Shown here: one piece after another, positions 30,646-40,075 of the stretch
How the letters are laid out: the number at the start of each line of letters is the position of its first letter
Numbering within the stretch: position 1 is the first letter of the stretch
Assembly: GCA_900471815.1 (NCBI GenBank)
Contig: UICE01000003.1
Coordinates: 891,558-955,557 of the forward strand
Reading direction: 5' to 3'
DNA: 64,000 bases
From: Hyphomicrobiales bacterium
GTDB taxonomy: Bacteria; Pseudomonadota; Alphaproteobacteria; Rhizobiales; Rhizobiaceae
Translations under genes and position numbers: made by a program
The notes under the pieces: generated by a model
What the model was told of the DNA's origin: nothing
Database searches by the model: none
Seen by the model: the letters and a program-made list of their open reading frames with translations, nothing else

Positions 30646-30918
30646 TCAGTAAAGGCGGAGGCGAACTGCGGTTACTCCATTACGACTTTCCGAACGCAGG
30701 TGCAGACGAACCGGTGGCAAAGCCGCGCGGCGGGTCCGTGCTGCCTGACACAACAACACATTGACGAGATCCATGGTTTTGAAGGCGTTAGTACCGCCCC
30801 GGCGCAGATCGGCAAGACGCAATGCTGCCTGCTGCAATGCTCCAATACCGCTCAGCCGTGGCTTGGCAGACTTGGGGGCAAAACCAAAGGAACTATCTTG
30901 TTCTATGATACTCGACAT
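30646..30918 (-). CDS. Doubtful small protein of unknown function
   Basis: An open frame of 90 codons beginning MSSIIEQDSSFGFAPK, 49 bp downstream of the carboxypeptidase gene on the same strand. Upstream of its ATG are AAGGG and AGG, giving a weak ribosome site. The first 55 residues have ordinary composition; the end is Arg-rich and looks less protein-like. A rightward frame of 109 codons covers the same DNA. I recognise no family. Confidence 0.3.
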   Translation of the reverse strand: MSSIIEQDSSFGFAPKSAKPRLSGIGALQQAALRLADLRRGGTNAFKTMDLVNVLLCQAARTRRAALPPVRLHLRSESRNGVTAVRLRLY

Positions 30919-30967
30919 GACCTAAACCCTTAACGCTAAACAATCGGGGCCTTCTTCATCAATCGCC

Positions 30968-32347
30968 TTACGATTGTGGTGCAATCGCAAAGCAGTTGAA
31001 ACTTTGACGCTTCAGAGCGGCGCAAGCGCTGTTGGCAGCCTTGGCGGAGGAGATGCCTGCAAAGCGCGCGCGGTGATAGGTGATGGAACCCTTCTGGAAT
31101 TTTTCCGTATAGGGCGAAAGGCTTGCAACAGGGGCGCCAACCTGTGAGACGGCCTTGGACAGCAGAGCCTTTGCTTCTTGAGGGCTGCCTGTGGAGCCAA
31201 TCTGCACCATCCAGCCGCCGGGAGATGCCGAAGCAGTCGTTACAGGATCAACCTCAGACTGATCGCCTTCGCCGACTTCCTCTTTAGGTGTTGGGGCTGG
31301 TATGCGCAAAATCTGTGCTGCCGGTGAGGCGGCTGATGCAGGTGCCGCATAGGCTGTTACAACTTCTTCAGCCTCTACTGGAGCAGCGGCGACTTCGCGC
31401 TGGACCGGGACAGGAACATTATCGTTTTCAGGCAATTCGAGAGCAGCAACGCTGATTTGACTGTTTTTGCGGGATGCGAGCAGATTTCCACCATCGCGGC
31501 GCGATGCAGAAGGAAGATATTGCGCAATCAACTTGGCCATTTGAGCGTCGCGTGAGCCCCCGCTTGATCCGCCCATTACGACGGCTACGAGCTTTTTGCC
31601 GCCTGTATTGACCGACGAAACAAGGTTGAAGCCGGACATGCGGGTGTAGCCGGTCTTGATTCCATCAACGCCTTCGACTTTACCGAGAAGCCTGTTGTGA
31701 CCAACGATGCGGCGGCCACGATAGCTGAAGCTGCGGGTTGAGAAATAGCTGTAATATTGTGGGAAATGCTCGCGGAGCGCGATGCCGAGGACCGCCAGAT
31801 CACGTGCTGTCGAATATTGCTGACCATCAGGCAAGCCGCTCGCATTGCGGAATTGAGTATTGCGCATGCCAAGCTGGCGTGCCTTGTTGGTCATCATCAC
31901 TGCGAAACGCTGCTCTGAGCCGCCAAGATGTTCACCTATGGCAGTTGCAGCATCGTTGGCGGATTTGGTGATCAGAGAAAGAATTGCAGCTTCGGCGCTG
32001 ATTGTCTGGCCGGGTTTGAAACCGATCTTTGTGGGCGGCTGGGAGGCAGCATAAGCCGACACAGCGATTGGCGTCGATTTTGAAACCTTGCCTGCCGCCA
32101 TCGCTTCAAAGAGCATATAGAGGGTCATCATCTTGGTCAGTGAAGCGGGATAACGCTTTGCATCTGCATTGGATGAATAGAGTGTCTTGCCCGTATTGGC
32201 ATCCACGACGATTGAGGCAGCCTTGCTTTGAGCTTCGGCCTGTGTGGCGATGCCCAAACTCAACCCGGATATGATTGCCACTGCGAGCAGGGCATAAGCC
32301 ATTTTTGTAATTAGTTTTGAAGTCTGGCGGGCCGGGTAAAGCACAAT
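30968..32347 (-). CDS. D-alanyl-D-alanine carboxypeptidase with SPOR domain
   Basis: A serine-type penicillin-binding protein (PBP5/DacA class), about 459 residues. Active-site motifs: the SxxK serine in YPASLTKMM, the SxN motif in KSANDAATA and KTG in GIKTGYTR. After a Pro/Ala/Glu-rich linker, the last 80 residues (GGWMVQIGSTGSPQEAKALLSKA...) form a SPOR domain that binds denuded septal peptidoglycan. The GTG at 32347 is chosen because AGG lies 9 nt before it and it keeps the positively charged start of the signal peptide; TTG 32353 and ATG 32302 are alternatives. It trims stem peptides in the periplasm. Confidence 0.92.
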   Translation of the reverse strand: MVLYPARQTSKLITKMAYALLAVAIISGLSLGIATQAEAQSKAASIVVDANTGKTLYSSNADAKRYPASLTKMMTLYMLFEAMAAGKVSKSTPIAVSAYAASQPPTKIGFKPGQTISAEAAILSLITKSANDAATAIGEHLGGSEQRFAVMMTNKARQLGMRNTQFRNASGLPDGQQYSTARDLAVLGIALREHFPQYYSYFSTRSFSYRGRRIVGHNRLLGKVEGVDGIKTGYTRMSGFNLVSSVNTGGKKLVAVVMGGSSGGSRDAQMAKLIAQYLPSASRRDGGNLLASRKNSQISVAALELPENDNVPVPVQREVAAAPVEAEEVVTAYAAPASAASPAAQILRIPAPTPKEEVGEGDQSEVDPVTTASASPGGWMVQIGSTGSPQEAKALLSKAVSQVGAPVASLSPYTEKFQKGSITYHRARFAGISSAKAANSACAALKRQSFNCFAIAPQS

Positions 32348-32586
32348 CAACACCTGCTCGGTATATGCGTCGAAATTTACTGATGATCAAAGGCATCAGA
32401 ACGGATGTGTAGACTTTAGCCGTATCAGCGTTACCAAACCCTTTATGGTAACCGGAAGGTTCACGGTTTTCCGTCGATTTTGATTAATTTTTAAGGTTAA
32501 AATCGCAGCTACCTTGAATTTGACTTTTTGTGCAGTGCACACTAACTCCACGCCAATAACAAAAGTTCATTTGAAAGGTCTGAATT

Positions 32587-32919
32587 ATGGTCACCTCACT
32601 CAGCGCGCTGAACGAGAAAAGCAGAGAATTTCTGGGCAATAGTATGGCCAGCGTTTCTGCAATGAACGAAGGCTTGCAGACGATTGTAGGCGAAGCTACC
32701 GATTATTCGACAAAATCGCTCCAGGATGGCTCAGCATTGGTTCAAAAGCTCGCATCCACTCGGTCCGTCGAGCAGGCATTCCATGCTCACAGCATTTTCA
32801 CCAAAAATGCTTACGAAGCATTCGTGGCGCAAGCTGCCAAATTTAGTGAGCTTTACGCGGATATCGCGAAAGAAGCGTTCAAGCCTTATGAAGCAGTGCT
32901 GGTAAAAGTGCGGAGCTGA
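32587..32919 (+). CDS. Phasin-family protein
   Basis: A 110-residue helical protein (FLGNSMASVSAMNEGLQTIVGEATDYSTKSLQDG...AYEAFVAQAAKFSELYADIAKEAFKPYE) of the Phasin_2 type, which coats polyhydroxyalkanoate granules. No PHA gene is adjacent. It is divergent from the carboxypeptidase gene across 239 bp and is followed by its own terminator, so it is a single-gene unit. GAAAGG sits just before the ATG. Confidence 0.9.
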   Translation: MVTSLSALNEKSREFLGNSMASVSAMNEGLQTIVGEATDYSTKSLQDGSALVQKLASTRSVEQAFHAHSIFTKNAYEAFVAQAAKFSELYADIAKEAFKPYEAVLVKVRS

Positions 32920-32943
32920 CACGCTCTCACAAGGTTGATTTTG

Positions 32944-32974
32944 AGCCTGCTTGCCCTGCAAGCGGGCTTTTTTT
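32944..32974 (+). terminator. Rho-independent terminator of the phasin gene
   Basis: AGCCTGCTTG / CAAGCGGGCT with a 5-nt loop (one G-T pair) is followed by seven T. It lies 24 bp beyond the phasin stop. Confidence 0.92.
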
Positions 32975-33113
32975 ATCCTTGAAGCAGCAAATCGCCTTTG
33001 CCAAGTGTAACTTGATATTGCAAGCTTCAGGATAGGGCTTAAAATTAGCTCATCGCGACCTACATAGAATGTACAGAGCGACACATGGCGATCAGAATGC
33101 AGGCAGCAACAAC

Positions 33114-33467
33114 ATGAATACGTTTTCACCCAAAATGCAGGATGAGGACCAAGGCAATGGCAACGGTCCCGGTCGGGGCACGGCTGTTATTACCCGTACA
33201 AAACCAAAGCTGAAAAAGCCAAGTCTCTACCGTGTGTTGATTCTTAATGACGATTACACTCCCATGGAATTCGTCATTCATGTTCTGGAACGTTTTTTCC
33301 AGAAGAACAAAGAAGATGCCACCAGAATCATGCTTCATGTGCATAATCATGGAGTCGGTGAATGCGGTGTCTTTACCTATGAGGTCGCGGAGTCCAAGAT
33401 GACCCAAGTCATGGACTATGCGCGGCAAAACCAACATCCGCTGCAATGCGTGATGGAGAAAAAGTGA
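33114..33467 (+). CDS. clpS: ATP-dependent Clp protease adaptor ClpS
   Basis: A 117-residue adaptor that delivers N-end-rule substrates to ClpA. The core [24 protein letters not shown], the [21 protein letters not shown] block and the end [10 protein letters not shown] are canonical. The N-terminus is long and Gly/Lys-rich, as usual for the flexible ClpS tail. The ATG at 33135 is an alternative start. clpA follows after 6 bp in one operon. Confidence 0.96.
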   Translation: MNTFSPKMQDEDQGNGNGPGRGTAVITRTKPKLKKPSLYRVLILNDDYTPMEFVIHVLERFFQKNKEDATRIMLHVHNHGVGECGVFTYEVAESKMTQVMDYARQNQHPLQCVMEKK

Positions 33468-33473
33468 GGTTTC

Positions 33474-35942
33474 ATGCCATCTTTCTCACCTAGTCTTGAG
33501 CGGGCCCTGCATCAGGCGCTGACCATCGCCAATGAGCATCATCACGAATATGCCACGCTGGAGCATCTGCTTCTTGCCCTGATCGATGATCAGGACGCAA
33601 GCAGTGTCATGCGCGCGTGCAATGTCGATCTGGTGCAACTTACCCGTACGGTGAACGATTATGTTGATCATGAGCTCGATAATCTTGTTACGGGCTATGA
33701 TGAAGATTCAAAACCGACTGCCGCTTTTCAGCGCGTAATCCAGCGTGCTGTTATCCATGTGCAATCTTCCAACCGCGAGGAAGTGACCGGCGCAAACGTG
33801 CTTGTCGCGATTTTTGCCGAACGTGAAAGTCATGCGGCCTTCTTCCTGCAGGAACAGCAGATGACCCGCTATGATGCGGTCAACTACATTTCCCACGGGA
33901 TTTCCAAGCGTCCAGGCATGTCGGAGCCGCGCACACCGCTCGGCACTGAAAGCAATAATGAAGAATCACATGCTTCAGAGTCTGATGAAACGACGAAGAA
34001 AAAGCAGGATGCCCTGACGGCTTATTGCATCAATCTGAATGACCGCGCCAAGATTGGCAAGATTGATCCATTGATCGGCCGTGATCAGGAGATCAACAGG
34101 ACCATCCAGATTCTTTGCCGCCGTTCGAAAAACAATCCGCTTTATGTCGGTGATCCCGGCGTCGGCAAGACGGCAATAGCCGAAGGTCTGGCAAAGCGTA
34201 TTGTGGAAAAGAAGGTTCCAAGTGTACTTCAGGATGCAACAGTGTTCTCCCTGGATATGGGTACATTGCTGGCCGGAACGCGCTACCGTGGCGATTTCGA
34301 AGAGCGTTTGAAGCAGGTCATCAAGGAACTCGAAGAGTTTCCGGGTGCAATCCTGTTCATCGACGAAATTCACACCATCATTGGTGCCGGTGCTACATCT
34401 GGAGGCGCTATGGATGCGTCGAACCTGTTGAAGCCGGCTTTGTCATCAGGGGCGATTCGTTGCATTGGTTCAACGACTTACAAGGAATTCCGCCAGTTCT
34501 TTGAGAAGGACAGGGCGCTTGTACGCCGTTTCCAGAAGATCGATGTGAACGAGCCTTCAATTCCTGATGCAATTGAGATCATGAAGGGCTTGCGGCCATA
34601 TTTTGAAGACTTCCACAAGGTCAAATACACTGTGGAGGCGATCAAATCGGCTGTAGAACTTTCAGCACGCTATATCAATGATCGCAAATTGCCGGACAAG
34701 GCAATCGACGTGATCGATGAGACTGGTGCAAGCCAGATGCTGCTGCCGGAGGCCAAGCGCAAGAAATCGATTGGCGTCAAGGAAATAGAAGCAACCATTG
34801 CAACAATGGCGCGCATTCCGCCGAAAACTGTCTCGAAAGATGATGAAGCAGTCCTTTCAAATCTTGAGGCGGAATTGAAGCGGGTTGTCTATGGTCAGGA
34901 TTTGGCCATCGAAGCGCTGTCTTCATCAATCAAGCTGGCCCGTGCAGGTTTGCGCGAACCGGAAAAGCCGATCGGCTCTTATCTGTTCTCCGGTCCTACC
35001 GGCGTCGGCAAGACCGAGGTTGCCAAACAATTGGCTGCATCACTTGGCGTGGAACTCCTGCGTTTCGATATGTCGGAATATATGGAGCGCCATACGGTGT
35101 CGCGTCTGCTCGGCGCACCTCCCGGCTATGTCGGGTTTGATCAGGGGGGCCTTTTGACCGATGGCGTCGATCAGCATCCGCATTGCGTGCTGCTGCTGGA
35201 CGAAATCGAGAAGGCGCATCCGGATCTGTTCAATATCCTCTTGCAGGTCATGGATCACGGCAAGCTGACAGATCATAATGGCAAGCAGATCGATTTCCGC
35301 AATGTCATTTTGATCATGACGACGAATGCCGGCGCTTCGGATGCGGCAAAGGCGGCTATAGGTTTTGGCTCTTCACGGCGTGAAGGCGATGATCTGGAAG
35401 CCATCAACCGCCTGTTCACACCAGAATTCCGCAACCGTCTCGATGCGATCGTGCCATTTGGTCCTCTACCTGTTCCGGTCATTCATCAGGTGGTGCAGAA
35501 GTTTGTTATCCAGCTTGAGGCACAGCTTGCCGATCGCGGCGTAACATTCGATCTGCAACAGGAAGCAATCGCCTGGTTGGCTGACAAAGGTTATGATGAT
35601 CGCATGGGTGCGCGTCCGCTGGGTCGCGTTATCCAGGAGTACATTAAGAAGCCATTGGCTGATGAAGTGCTGTTCGGAAAACTCAAGAAGGGCGGCACCG
35701 TCAAGGTTTCCGTTGCCGAGAAGCCGGATGGTTCACGCGGTCTGGTACTCGACTACATAGCCGACGAGGTTGTGGTAAAGCCGAAGAAGGAAATGCCGGT
35801 AGAGAAAAAGCCGCTGGCACGTAAGAAGCCAGCTCCTAAAAAACCGGTGCTCGAGAAAGCTTCGGCAGATGCGGTCATCGGGGAACGCTCCACCCCTGTG
35901 ACCCCCAAGGCATCAGTGCCAAAGGTTCCGCGCAAGAAATAA
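33474..35942 (+). CDS. clpA: ATP-dependent Clp protease ATP-binding subunit ClpA
   Basis: An 822-residue AAA+ unfoldase that feeds ClpP. Residues 1-145 are the Clp N domain; D1 has Walker A GDPGVGKTA and Walker B AILFIDEIH; D2 has GPTGVGKTE and LLLDEIEKAH; sensor and arginine motifs are present. The last 55 residues or so (from VKPKKEMPVEKK) are a Lys/Pro/Ala-rich tail beyond the usual end of the family. The gene is coupled to clpS. Confidence 0.97.
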   Translation: MPSFSPSLERALHQALTIANEHHHEYATLEHLLLALIDDQDASSVMRACNVDLVQLTRTVNDYVDHELDNLVTGYDEDSKPTAAFQRVIQRAVIHVQSSNREEVTGANVLVAIFAERESHAAFFLQEQQMTRYDAVNYISHGISKRPGMSEPRTPLGTESNNEESHASESDETTKKKQDALTAYCINLNDRAKIGKIDPLIGRDQEINRTIQILCRRSKNNPLYVGDPGVGKTAIAEGLAKRIVEKKVPSVLQDATVFSLDMGTLLAGTRYRGDFEERLKQVIKELEEFPGAILFIDEIHTIIGAGATSGGAMDASNLLKPALSSGAIRCIGSTTYKEFRQFFEKDRALVRRFQKIDVNEPSIPDAIEIMKGLRPYFEDFHKVKYTVEAIKSAVELSARYINDRKLPDKAIDVIDETGASQMLLPEAKRKKSIGVKEIEATIATMARIPPKTVSKDDEAVLSNLEAELKRVVYGQDLAIEALSSSIKLARAGLREPEKPIGSYLFSGPTGVGKTEVAKQLAASLGVELLRFDMSEYMERHTVSRLLGAPPGYVGFDQGGLLTDGVDQHPHCVLLLDEIEKAHPDLFNILLQVMDHGKLTDHNGKQIDFRNVILIMTTNAGASDAAKAAIGFGSSRREGDDLEAINRLFTPEFRNRLDAIVPFGPLPVPVIHQVVQKFVIQLEAQLADRGVTFDLQQEAIAWLADKGYDDRMGARPLGRVIQEYIKKPLADEVLFGKLKKGGTVKVSVAEKPDGSRGLVLDYIADEVVVKPKKEMPVEKKPLARKKPAPKKPVLEKASADAVIGERSTPVTPKASVPKVPRKK

Positions 35943-35945
35943 CAG

Positions 35946-35972
35946 AAAGGCCACCCTCGGGTGGCCTTTTTC
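35946..35972 (+). terminator. Rho-independent terminator of clpS-clpA
   Basis: A perfect 10-bp stem AAAGGCCACC / GGTGGCCTTT with a CTCG loop is followed by T and lies directly after the clpA stop. Confidence 0.93.
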
Positions 35973-36008
35973 TTGCCCCCTATGAAAGTTGCGTTTAACG
36001 CTTGAAGC

Positions 36009-36767
36009 ATGTCTGATTCCGATCTTGCCCCCGAAGACACACAGATGACCGAGCGGACACCATTTCAGTGGTTTCTGGCAGGTGCTTCATTGATCGCAAG
36101 TATCCCGGCACTTATCCTCATGACCGCTCATGTTGGCTTCGCCGGCTTTGCCAGTGAAAATGGCGTCTCGATGCTGCAAGCGACGTTCATGGTAGCTTCA
36201 ATCTGGGCGCTTCCGGCTAATATCGTGCTGATAGGTGCCATTTCGGGTGGCTATTCCATTGTCGCAACAGCCATTGCAGTAGGGCTTTCATCCATCAGGC
36301 TAATGCCAATGGTTGCGGCGTTCATCCCTGAGGTGCGCGGCCCAAAAACCAGGAAAAGAGCGCTTCTGCCCATTGCGCATTTCATTGCGATTACTGCGTG
36401 GGTGGTGGGCATGGAAAAGCTCAAGCATGTGCCGCGCGACATGCGCCTGATATTTTTCGCAGGTCTGGGCATTACTCTAACTACTGTGAACACATTGGTC
36501 GTGGCGATGGTGTATTGGCTTTCGGCCAGTTTTCCGCCACTTGTCTTTGCTGCGTTGTTTTTTTTGACGCCGATGTACTTCCTGGCTTCCCTTTGGGGAT
36601 CGGCGCATGATCGTTCTGTGCATGTTGCCATGGTTTCGGGGCTGTTGCTGTTCCCGCTGATCCATACCATCGTCCCGGCTTATGATCTGCTGTTAACGGG
36701 CTTTGCCGGTGGTTTGGTGACAATGGCATATGTGCGATTTGCAGCTATGCGGAGCAGGTCGTCATGA
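36009..36767 (+). CDS. azlC: AzlC-family branched-chain amino-acid exporter subunit
   Basis: A 252-residue membrane protein with the AzlC pattern (GFAGFASENGVSMLQATFMVASIWALPANIVLIGAI, LSSIRLMPMVAAFIPEVRG). AzlC forms the large subunit of a branched-chain amino-acid exporter. An ATG 12 codons downstream (36045) is an alternative start. The stop overlaps the azlD start (ATGA). Confidence 0.9.
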   Translation: MSDSDLAPEDTQMTERTPFQWFLAGASLIASIPALILMTAHVGFAGFASENGVSMLQATFMVASIWALPANIVLIGAISGGYSIVATAIAVGLSSIRLMPMVAAFIPEVRGPKTRKRALLPIAHFIAITAWVVGMEKLKHVPRDMRLIFFAGLGITLTTVNTLVVAMVYWLSASFPPLVFAALFFLTPMYFLASLWGSAHDRSVHVAMVSGLLLFPLIHTIVPAYDLLLTGFAGGLVTMAYVRFAAMRSRSS

Positions 36768-37108
36768 CTTGGCAAAGCTATTCCGATTGGTGGTGGCCTT
36801 ACGTTTTCATTCTGCTGGCAGGAGCATTTCCCACCTATATCTGGCGCTTCATCGGCGTATTCATTGGTGGGCGCGTTAGCGAAGATTCAGAAGCGCTGAC
36901 GGTTGTGCGCGCTGTTGCGACATCACTTGTGGCAGGCGTTATCGCCCAATTGATACTTTATCCAAGCGGCGCTTTAGCAGAGTCGTCCGTCTATTTGAGA
37001 GTAGGCGCCGCCTTGGCAGGATTTCTCGCCTATCTCTACCTGGGCCGACGGGTCATTATTGGCGTTGTCGTCGGGGAAGCTATTTTGATTGCCGGCTTGC
37101 TTTTATAG
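36764..37108 (+). CDS. azlD: AzlD-family transporter subunit
   Basis: A 114-residue protein with three to four hydrophobic segments (PYVFILLAGAFPTYIWRFIGVFI...VATSLVAGVIAQLI...LGRRVIIGVVVGEAILIAGLLL), the small partner of AzlC. Translational overlap with azlC supports one exporter. It ends convergently with a 6-bp overlap on the HIT gene. Confidence 0.9.
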   Translation: MTWQSYSDWWWPYVFILLAGAFPTYIWRFIGVFIGGRVSEDSEALTVVRAVATSLVAGVIAQLILYPSGALAESSVYLRVGAALAGFLAYLYLGRRVIIGVVVGEAILIAGLLL

Positions 37109-37534
37109 CTCTGCCAAAGCTGCCCTGATCTTTTCCGCGTTGGCCGCCAGCACGGCGTTGTCTTCCATCGTGCCGCTGTGTGGTTTCAGCGCAATTCCTT
37201 CAAAGCGCGGAATGACGTGAAAATGCAGATGGAAAACCGTTTGTCCCGCAGCAGATTCGTTGAACTGTGCAATGCCGACCCCATCGGCATTGAAAGCCTT
37301 CACCACGGCTTGCGCAATTTTCTGCGTTGTAGCGATGGCGGCGGAAAGCGCCTCTGTATCGGCGTCGAGCAGGTTGCGGCTTGGAGATTTGGTTAATACG
37401 AGGCAATGACCCTTTCCCTGCGGCATTACATCCATCAACGCATAGGTTCTGTCATCTTCGTATATCTTATGAGACGGAATCTCTCCGCGGAGGATTCGCG
37501 CGAATATGTTGGTGCTTTCATATTGCTGGTTCAT
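37103..37534 (-). CDS. HIT-family hydrolase
   Basis: A 143-residue histidine-triad protein. The motif VFHLHFHVIPRFEG gives the three histidines of the nucleotide hydrolase site; IFARILRGEIPSHKIYEDDRTYALMDV is the N-terminal family block (Hint/PKCI-like). Such proteins hydrolyse nucleoside phosphoramidates or related nucleotides; the cellular substrate is unknown. Confidence 0.93.
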   Translation of the reverse strand: MNQQYESTNIFARILRGEIPSHKIYEDDRTYALMDVMPQGKGHCLVLTKSPSRNLLDADTEALSAAIATTQKIAQAVVKAFNADGVGIAQFNESAAGQTVFHLHFHVIPRFEGIALKPHSGTMEDNAVLAANAEKIRAALAEL

Positions 37535-37598
37535 TCTGTGCGTTTCCTTACAAAATCATGGCTGATGTTTTTGATCATGCCCGTTTTGCGGGTCAAGC

Positions 37599-38783
37599 TC
37601 ATTGTTCGGATTTTTTGAATGGCGCATGTTCATTGAGCGCATCGCTCATCAAAGCAACATCAGCGCGTTCATGCCTGAGGAAATCATTGACTGCGCGCCG
37701 CAACCCCTCATGGGCAATGTAGTGCACTGAATTTGTAATGACGGGCAGATAGCCACGTGCCAACTTGTGTTCGCCTTGCGCACCCGCTTCGACGACACGC
37801 AATTTGCGCTCAATAGCGAAATCAATGGCTTGATGATAGCAAACCTCGAAATGCAGGAATCGGTGGTCTTCGATACAGCCCCAGTTCCGGCCATATAATC
37901 TGTCTGAGCCGATGAAATTGATGGCTCCCGCGATATAGCGACCATCACGGCGAGCCATGACAAGCATGATATCGTCGGGCATGCGCTCACCAATCAGTTG
38001 GTAGAACTTGCGGTTCAAATAGGGGCGACCCCATTTGCGGCTGCCAGTATCCATATAGAACGTATAAAAATCGTCCCAAACCTCTTGAGTGAGTTGGGTG
38101 CCGGTCAGTCGCTCAATGGTGATACCATTCGCCACGGCTTCGCGTCGTTCTTTCTTCAAAGCCTTGCGCTTGCGGGATGCAAGCGTATCAAGGAATTCGT
38201 CATAATTGGCATAATCATCATTGATGAAATGGAATTGCTGGTCGACGCGATGCAGGAACCCGGCTTCAGTGAAAGACACAAGATCGGTCTCATTCACGAA
38301 GGTTGAATGTGCGGACGAAACGTTCAGCTGCGTGGCGAGTTGCTGCAACCCATTAGCCAGCGCGGCGCGGACTGCATCGCCATCCCAATCATAATTGACC
38401 AGCAGACGTGGACCGGTGGCTGGCGTAAACGGTATGCTTGCCTGCAATTTCGGGTAATATCGCCCGCCCGCCCGTTCAAATGCATCAGCCCAACCATGGT
38501 CGAATACATATTCCCCTTGGCTATGGCTTTTTAAGTAGCAAGGAACGGCGCCGACGAGCACGCCGCATTCATCTTCAAGGCGCAAGAACTGCGGTAGCCA
38601 GCCTGCCTTGGTGGCAACGCAGCCGGAATCTTCCAGCGACGACAAAAAGGCATGCGAAATGAATGGATTGTAACCCGGTCGATCACGGGAGGTGTCAGTC
38701 AGCCGCGACCACTCGGCTGGCGTGAATGCGCCAATGCCTTCGCAGGCACGCAAGGTGAAATTGCCGTGTTCAAGATTTTGCAT
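37599..38783 (-). CDS. FemAB/GNAT-like N-acyltransferase (COG3146 type)
   Basis: A 394-residue protein. LEDECGVLVGAVPCYLKSHSQGEYVFDHGWADAFERAGGRYYPKL and SRKRKALKKERREA...DFYTFYMDTGSRKWGRPYLNRKFY are the hallmarks of this family, described as peptidoglycan-synthesis-like or GNAT-fold proteins; the role is not established. The start at MQNLEHGNF is preferred to a TTG 19 codons upstream. Confidence 0.85.
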   Translation of the reverse strand: MQNLEHGNFTLRACEGIGAFTPAEWSRLTDTSRDRPGYNPFISHAFLSSLEDSGCVATKAGWLPQFLRLEDECGVLVGAVPCYLKSHSQGEYVFDHGWADAFERAGGRYYPKLQASIPFTPATGPRLLVNYDWDGDAVRAALANGLQQLATQLNVSSAHSTFVNETDLVSFTEAGFLHRVDQQFHFINDDYANYDEFLDTLASRKRKALKKERREAVANGITIERLTGTQLTQEVWDDFYTFYMDTGSRKWGRPYLNRKFYQLIGERMPDDIMLVMARRDGRYIAGAINFIGSDRLYGRNWGCIEDHRFLHFEVCYHQAIDFAIERKLRVVEAGAQGEHKLARGYLPVITNSVHYIAHEGLRRAVNDFLRHERADVALMSDALNEHAPFKKSEQ

Positions 38784-38888
38784 CAGCAAATTGGGCTTTC
38801 CATAAGCGAAGACGAACCGGAAGCAACGATTCCGGTTCAATCAATAAGCTAGGTGATTGATTTGCCGATACAAGAGGCAAAGCCAGCC

Positions 38889-39608
38889 TTATGGCAAGCG
38901 AGGATCAAAGCCTTCAAATGTGATCTGGTCTACAAGAGCATCGCTTTTCACCTTGTCTGCCGCGCTACGCACAGTCCAGGAGATCACAGGCAGGTCAAGG
39001 TGCGAGTTTACAAACTCCAGAAAGCGATTTTCCAGATGGTGGACATTATAGGAAATGAAGTCGATTTCGTAGGCCAGCATTGAGAAGTGCGCTTCCATAT
39101 CCTCATCGCGCAGGCCCTCGGCTGTCAGCCCGGCTGGAATGCCCGGTGCGTCCTTGCCGAAAAGGCGAATGAGATGGTGATCGAACGACATGATCGCGGC
39201 TTGACCTTGATAAGCCGCCAAATCACTTGCGACAGCCTTGACCAGACCGTCGTCGCGTCCGGCAATGCCCTTCAGTTCGATGATAATCGGTACGCGGCCA
39301 TCAATCAGCTTCAGGGCTTCGGCAAGGGTAGGGATATGGTCCTTGGTTCCGCCGACGCGGATTTCGCTGGCCTGTTGTGCAGTCAGTTCATCAATATTGC
39401 CCTTTTGGCCCGTGACGCGGTCCAAAGTGCCATCGTGAAAAACAACCGCTTTGCCATCGGCGGATAGATGAACGTCGCATTCTATGGCGAAGCCCGCGCT
39501 TGCTGCGGCGTCAAAAGCAGACAGCGTGTTTTCCCAGCGCTTATTGTTCAAATCATGCAAGCCACGATGGGCTATTGGAGTTTTCTTCAACCAGTCAATT
39601 GAGGGCAT
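38889..39608 (-). CDS. Glycerophosphodiester phosphodiesterase family protein
   Basis: A 239-residue TIM-barrel phosphodiesterase. Active-site blocks: PIAHRGLHD, ENTLSAFDAAASAGFAIECDVHLSADGKAVVFHD, and IIIELKG. No signal peptide is seen, so it probably acts in the cytoplasm on glycerophosphodiesters. It starts 2 bp after the RidA stop, so the two are co-transcribed. Confidence 0.92.
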   Translation of the reverse strand: MPSIDWLKKTPIAHRGLHDLNNKRWENTLSAFDAAASAGFAIECDVHLSADGKAVVFHDGTLDRVTGQKGNIDELTAQQASEIRVGGTKDHIPTLAEALKLIDGRVPIIIELKGIAGRDDGLVKAVASDLAAYQGQAAIMSFDHHLIRLFGKDAPGIPAGLTAEGLRDEDMEAHFSMLAYEIDFISYNVHHLENRFLEFVNSHLDLPVISWTVRSAADKVKSDALVDQITFEGFDPRLP

Positions 39609-39610
39609 AA

Positions 39611-40075
39611 TCAGCGAACCTCAATGATAGCTTCGATTTCGACAGGAGCATTAAGGGGCAGTGCCGCTGTGCCAACTGCAGAGCGTGCATGGCGTCCAAT
39701 ATCGCCCAATGCCGCGACAAGAAGATCAGAAGCGCCATTGGCGACAAGGTGCTGTTCGGTAAAACCTGGCGTTGAGGCGACAAAAACAGTGATCTTTATG
39801 ACGCGAACAATCTTTTCAAGATCGCCAAGTGCAGCTTTTGCCTGAGCCAGAATATTGACGGCGCACGCCTGAGCACAGGCTTGACCCTGTGCCACATCCA
39901 GATCCGCACCGAGCAATCCCGTATGAACGAGCTTGCCACCGACCAAAGGCAGCTGGCCCGATGTGAGCAAAAGATTTCCTGTTTGCGAATAGGGCACATA
40001 ATTTGCTGCCGGCGCTGCGGCGACGGGGAGGCTGATGCCGAGCTCGGCAAGGCGGGATTCGACAGGATTGCTCAT
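39611..40075 (-). CDS. RidA/YjgF-family enamine deaminase
   Basis: A 154-residue member of the longer RidA subgroup (VESRLAELGISLP opening, YSQTGNLLLTSGQLP, then HARSAVGTAALPLNAPVEIEAI). The Arg in ARSAVG is the residue that in RidA binds the enamine/imine substrate, so deaminase activity is plausible. It is divergent from eipB by 117 bp. Confidence 0.92.
   Translation of the reverse strand: MSNPVESRLAELGISLPVAAAPAANYVPYSQTGNLLLTSGQLPLVGGKLVHTGLLGADLDVAQGQACAQACAVNILAQAKAALGDLEKIVRVIKITVFVASTPGFTEQHLVANGASDLLVAALGDIGRHARSAVGTAALPLNAPVEIEAIIEVR

Larger units (their letters stand above)
30435..30967. other. Intergenic region between DUF1489 gene and carboxypeptidase gene
   Basis: A 533-bp stretch. 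The left part holds a palindromic element (30466-30585). The right part is covered by a weak leftward 90-codon frame (30646-30918) annotated separately. No tRNA or clear terminator is seen. Confidence 0.6.

Noticed and set aside
30604-30933. Rightward 109-codon frame in the 30.4-31.0 kb spacer
   Set aside because: Cys/Thr/Gln-rich, no ribosome site, and antisense to the equally doubtful leftward frame.
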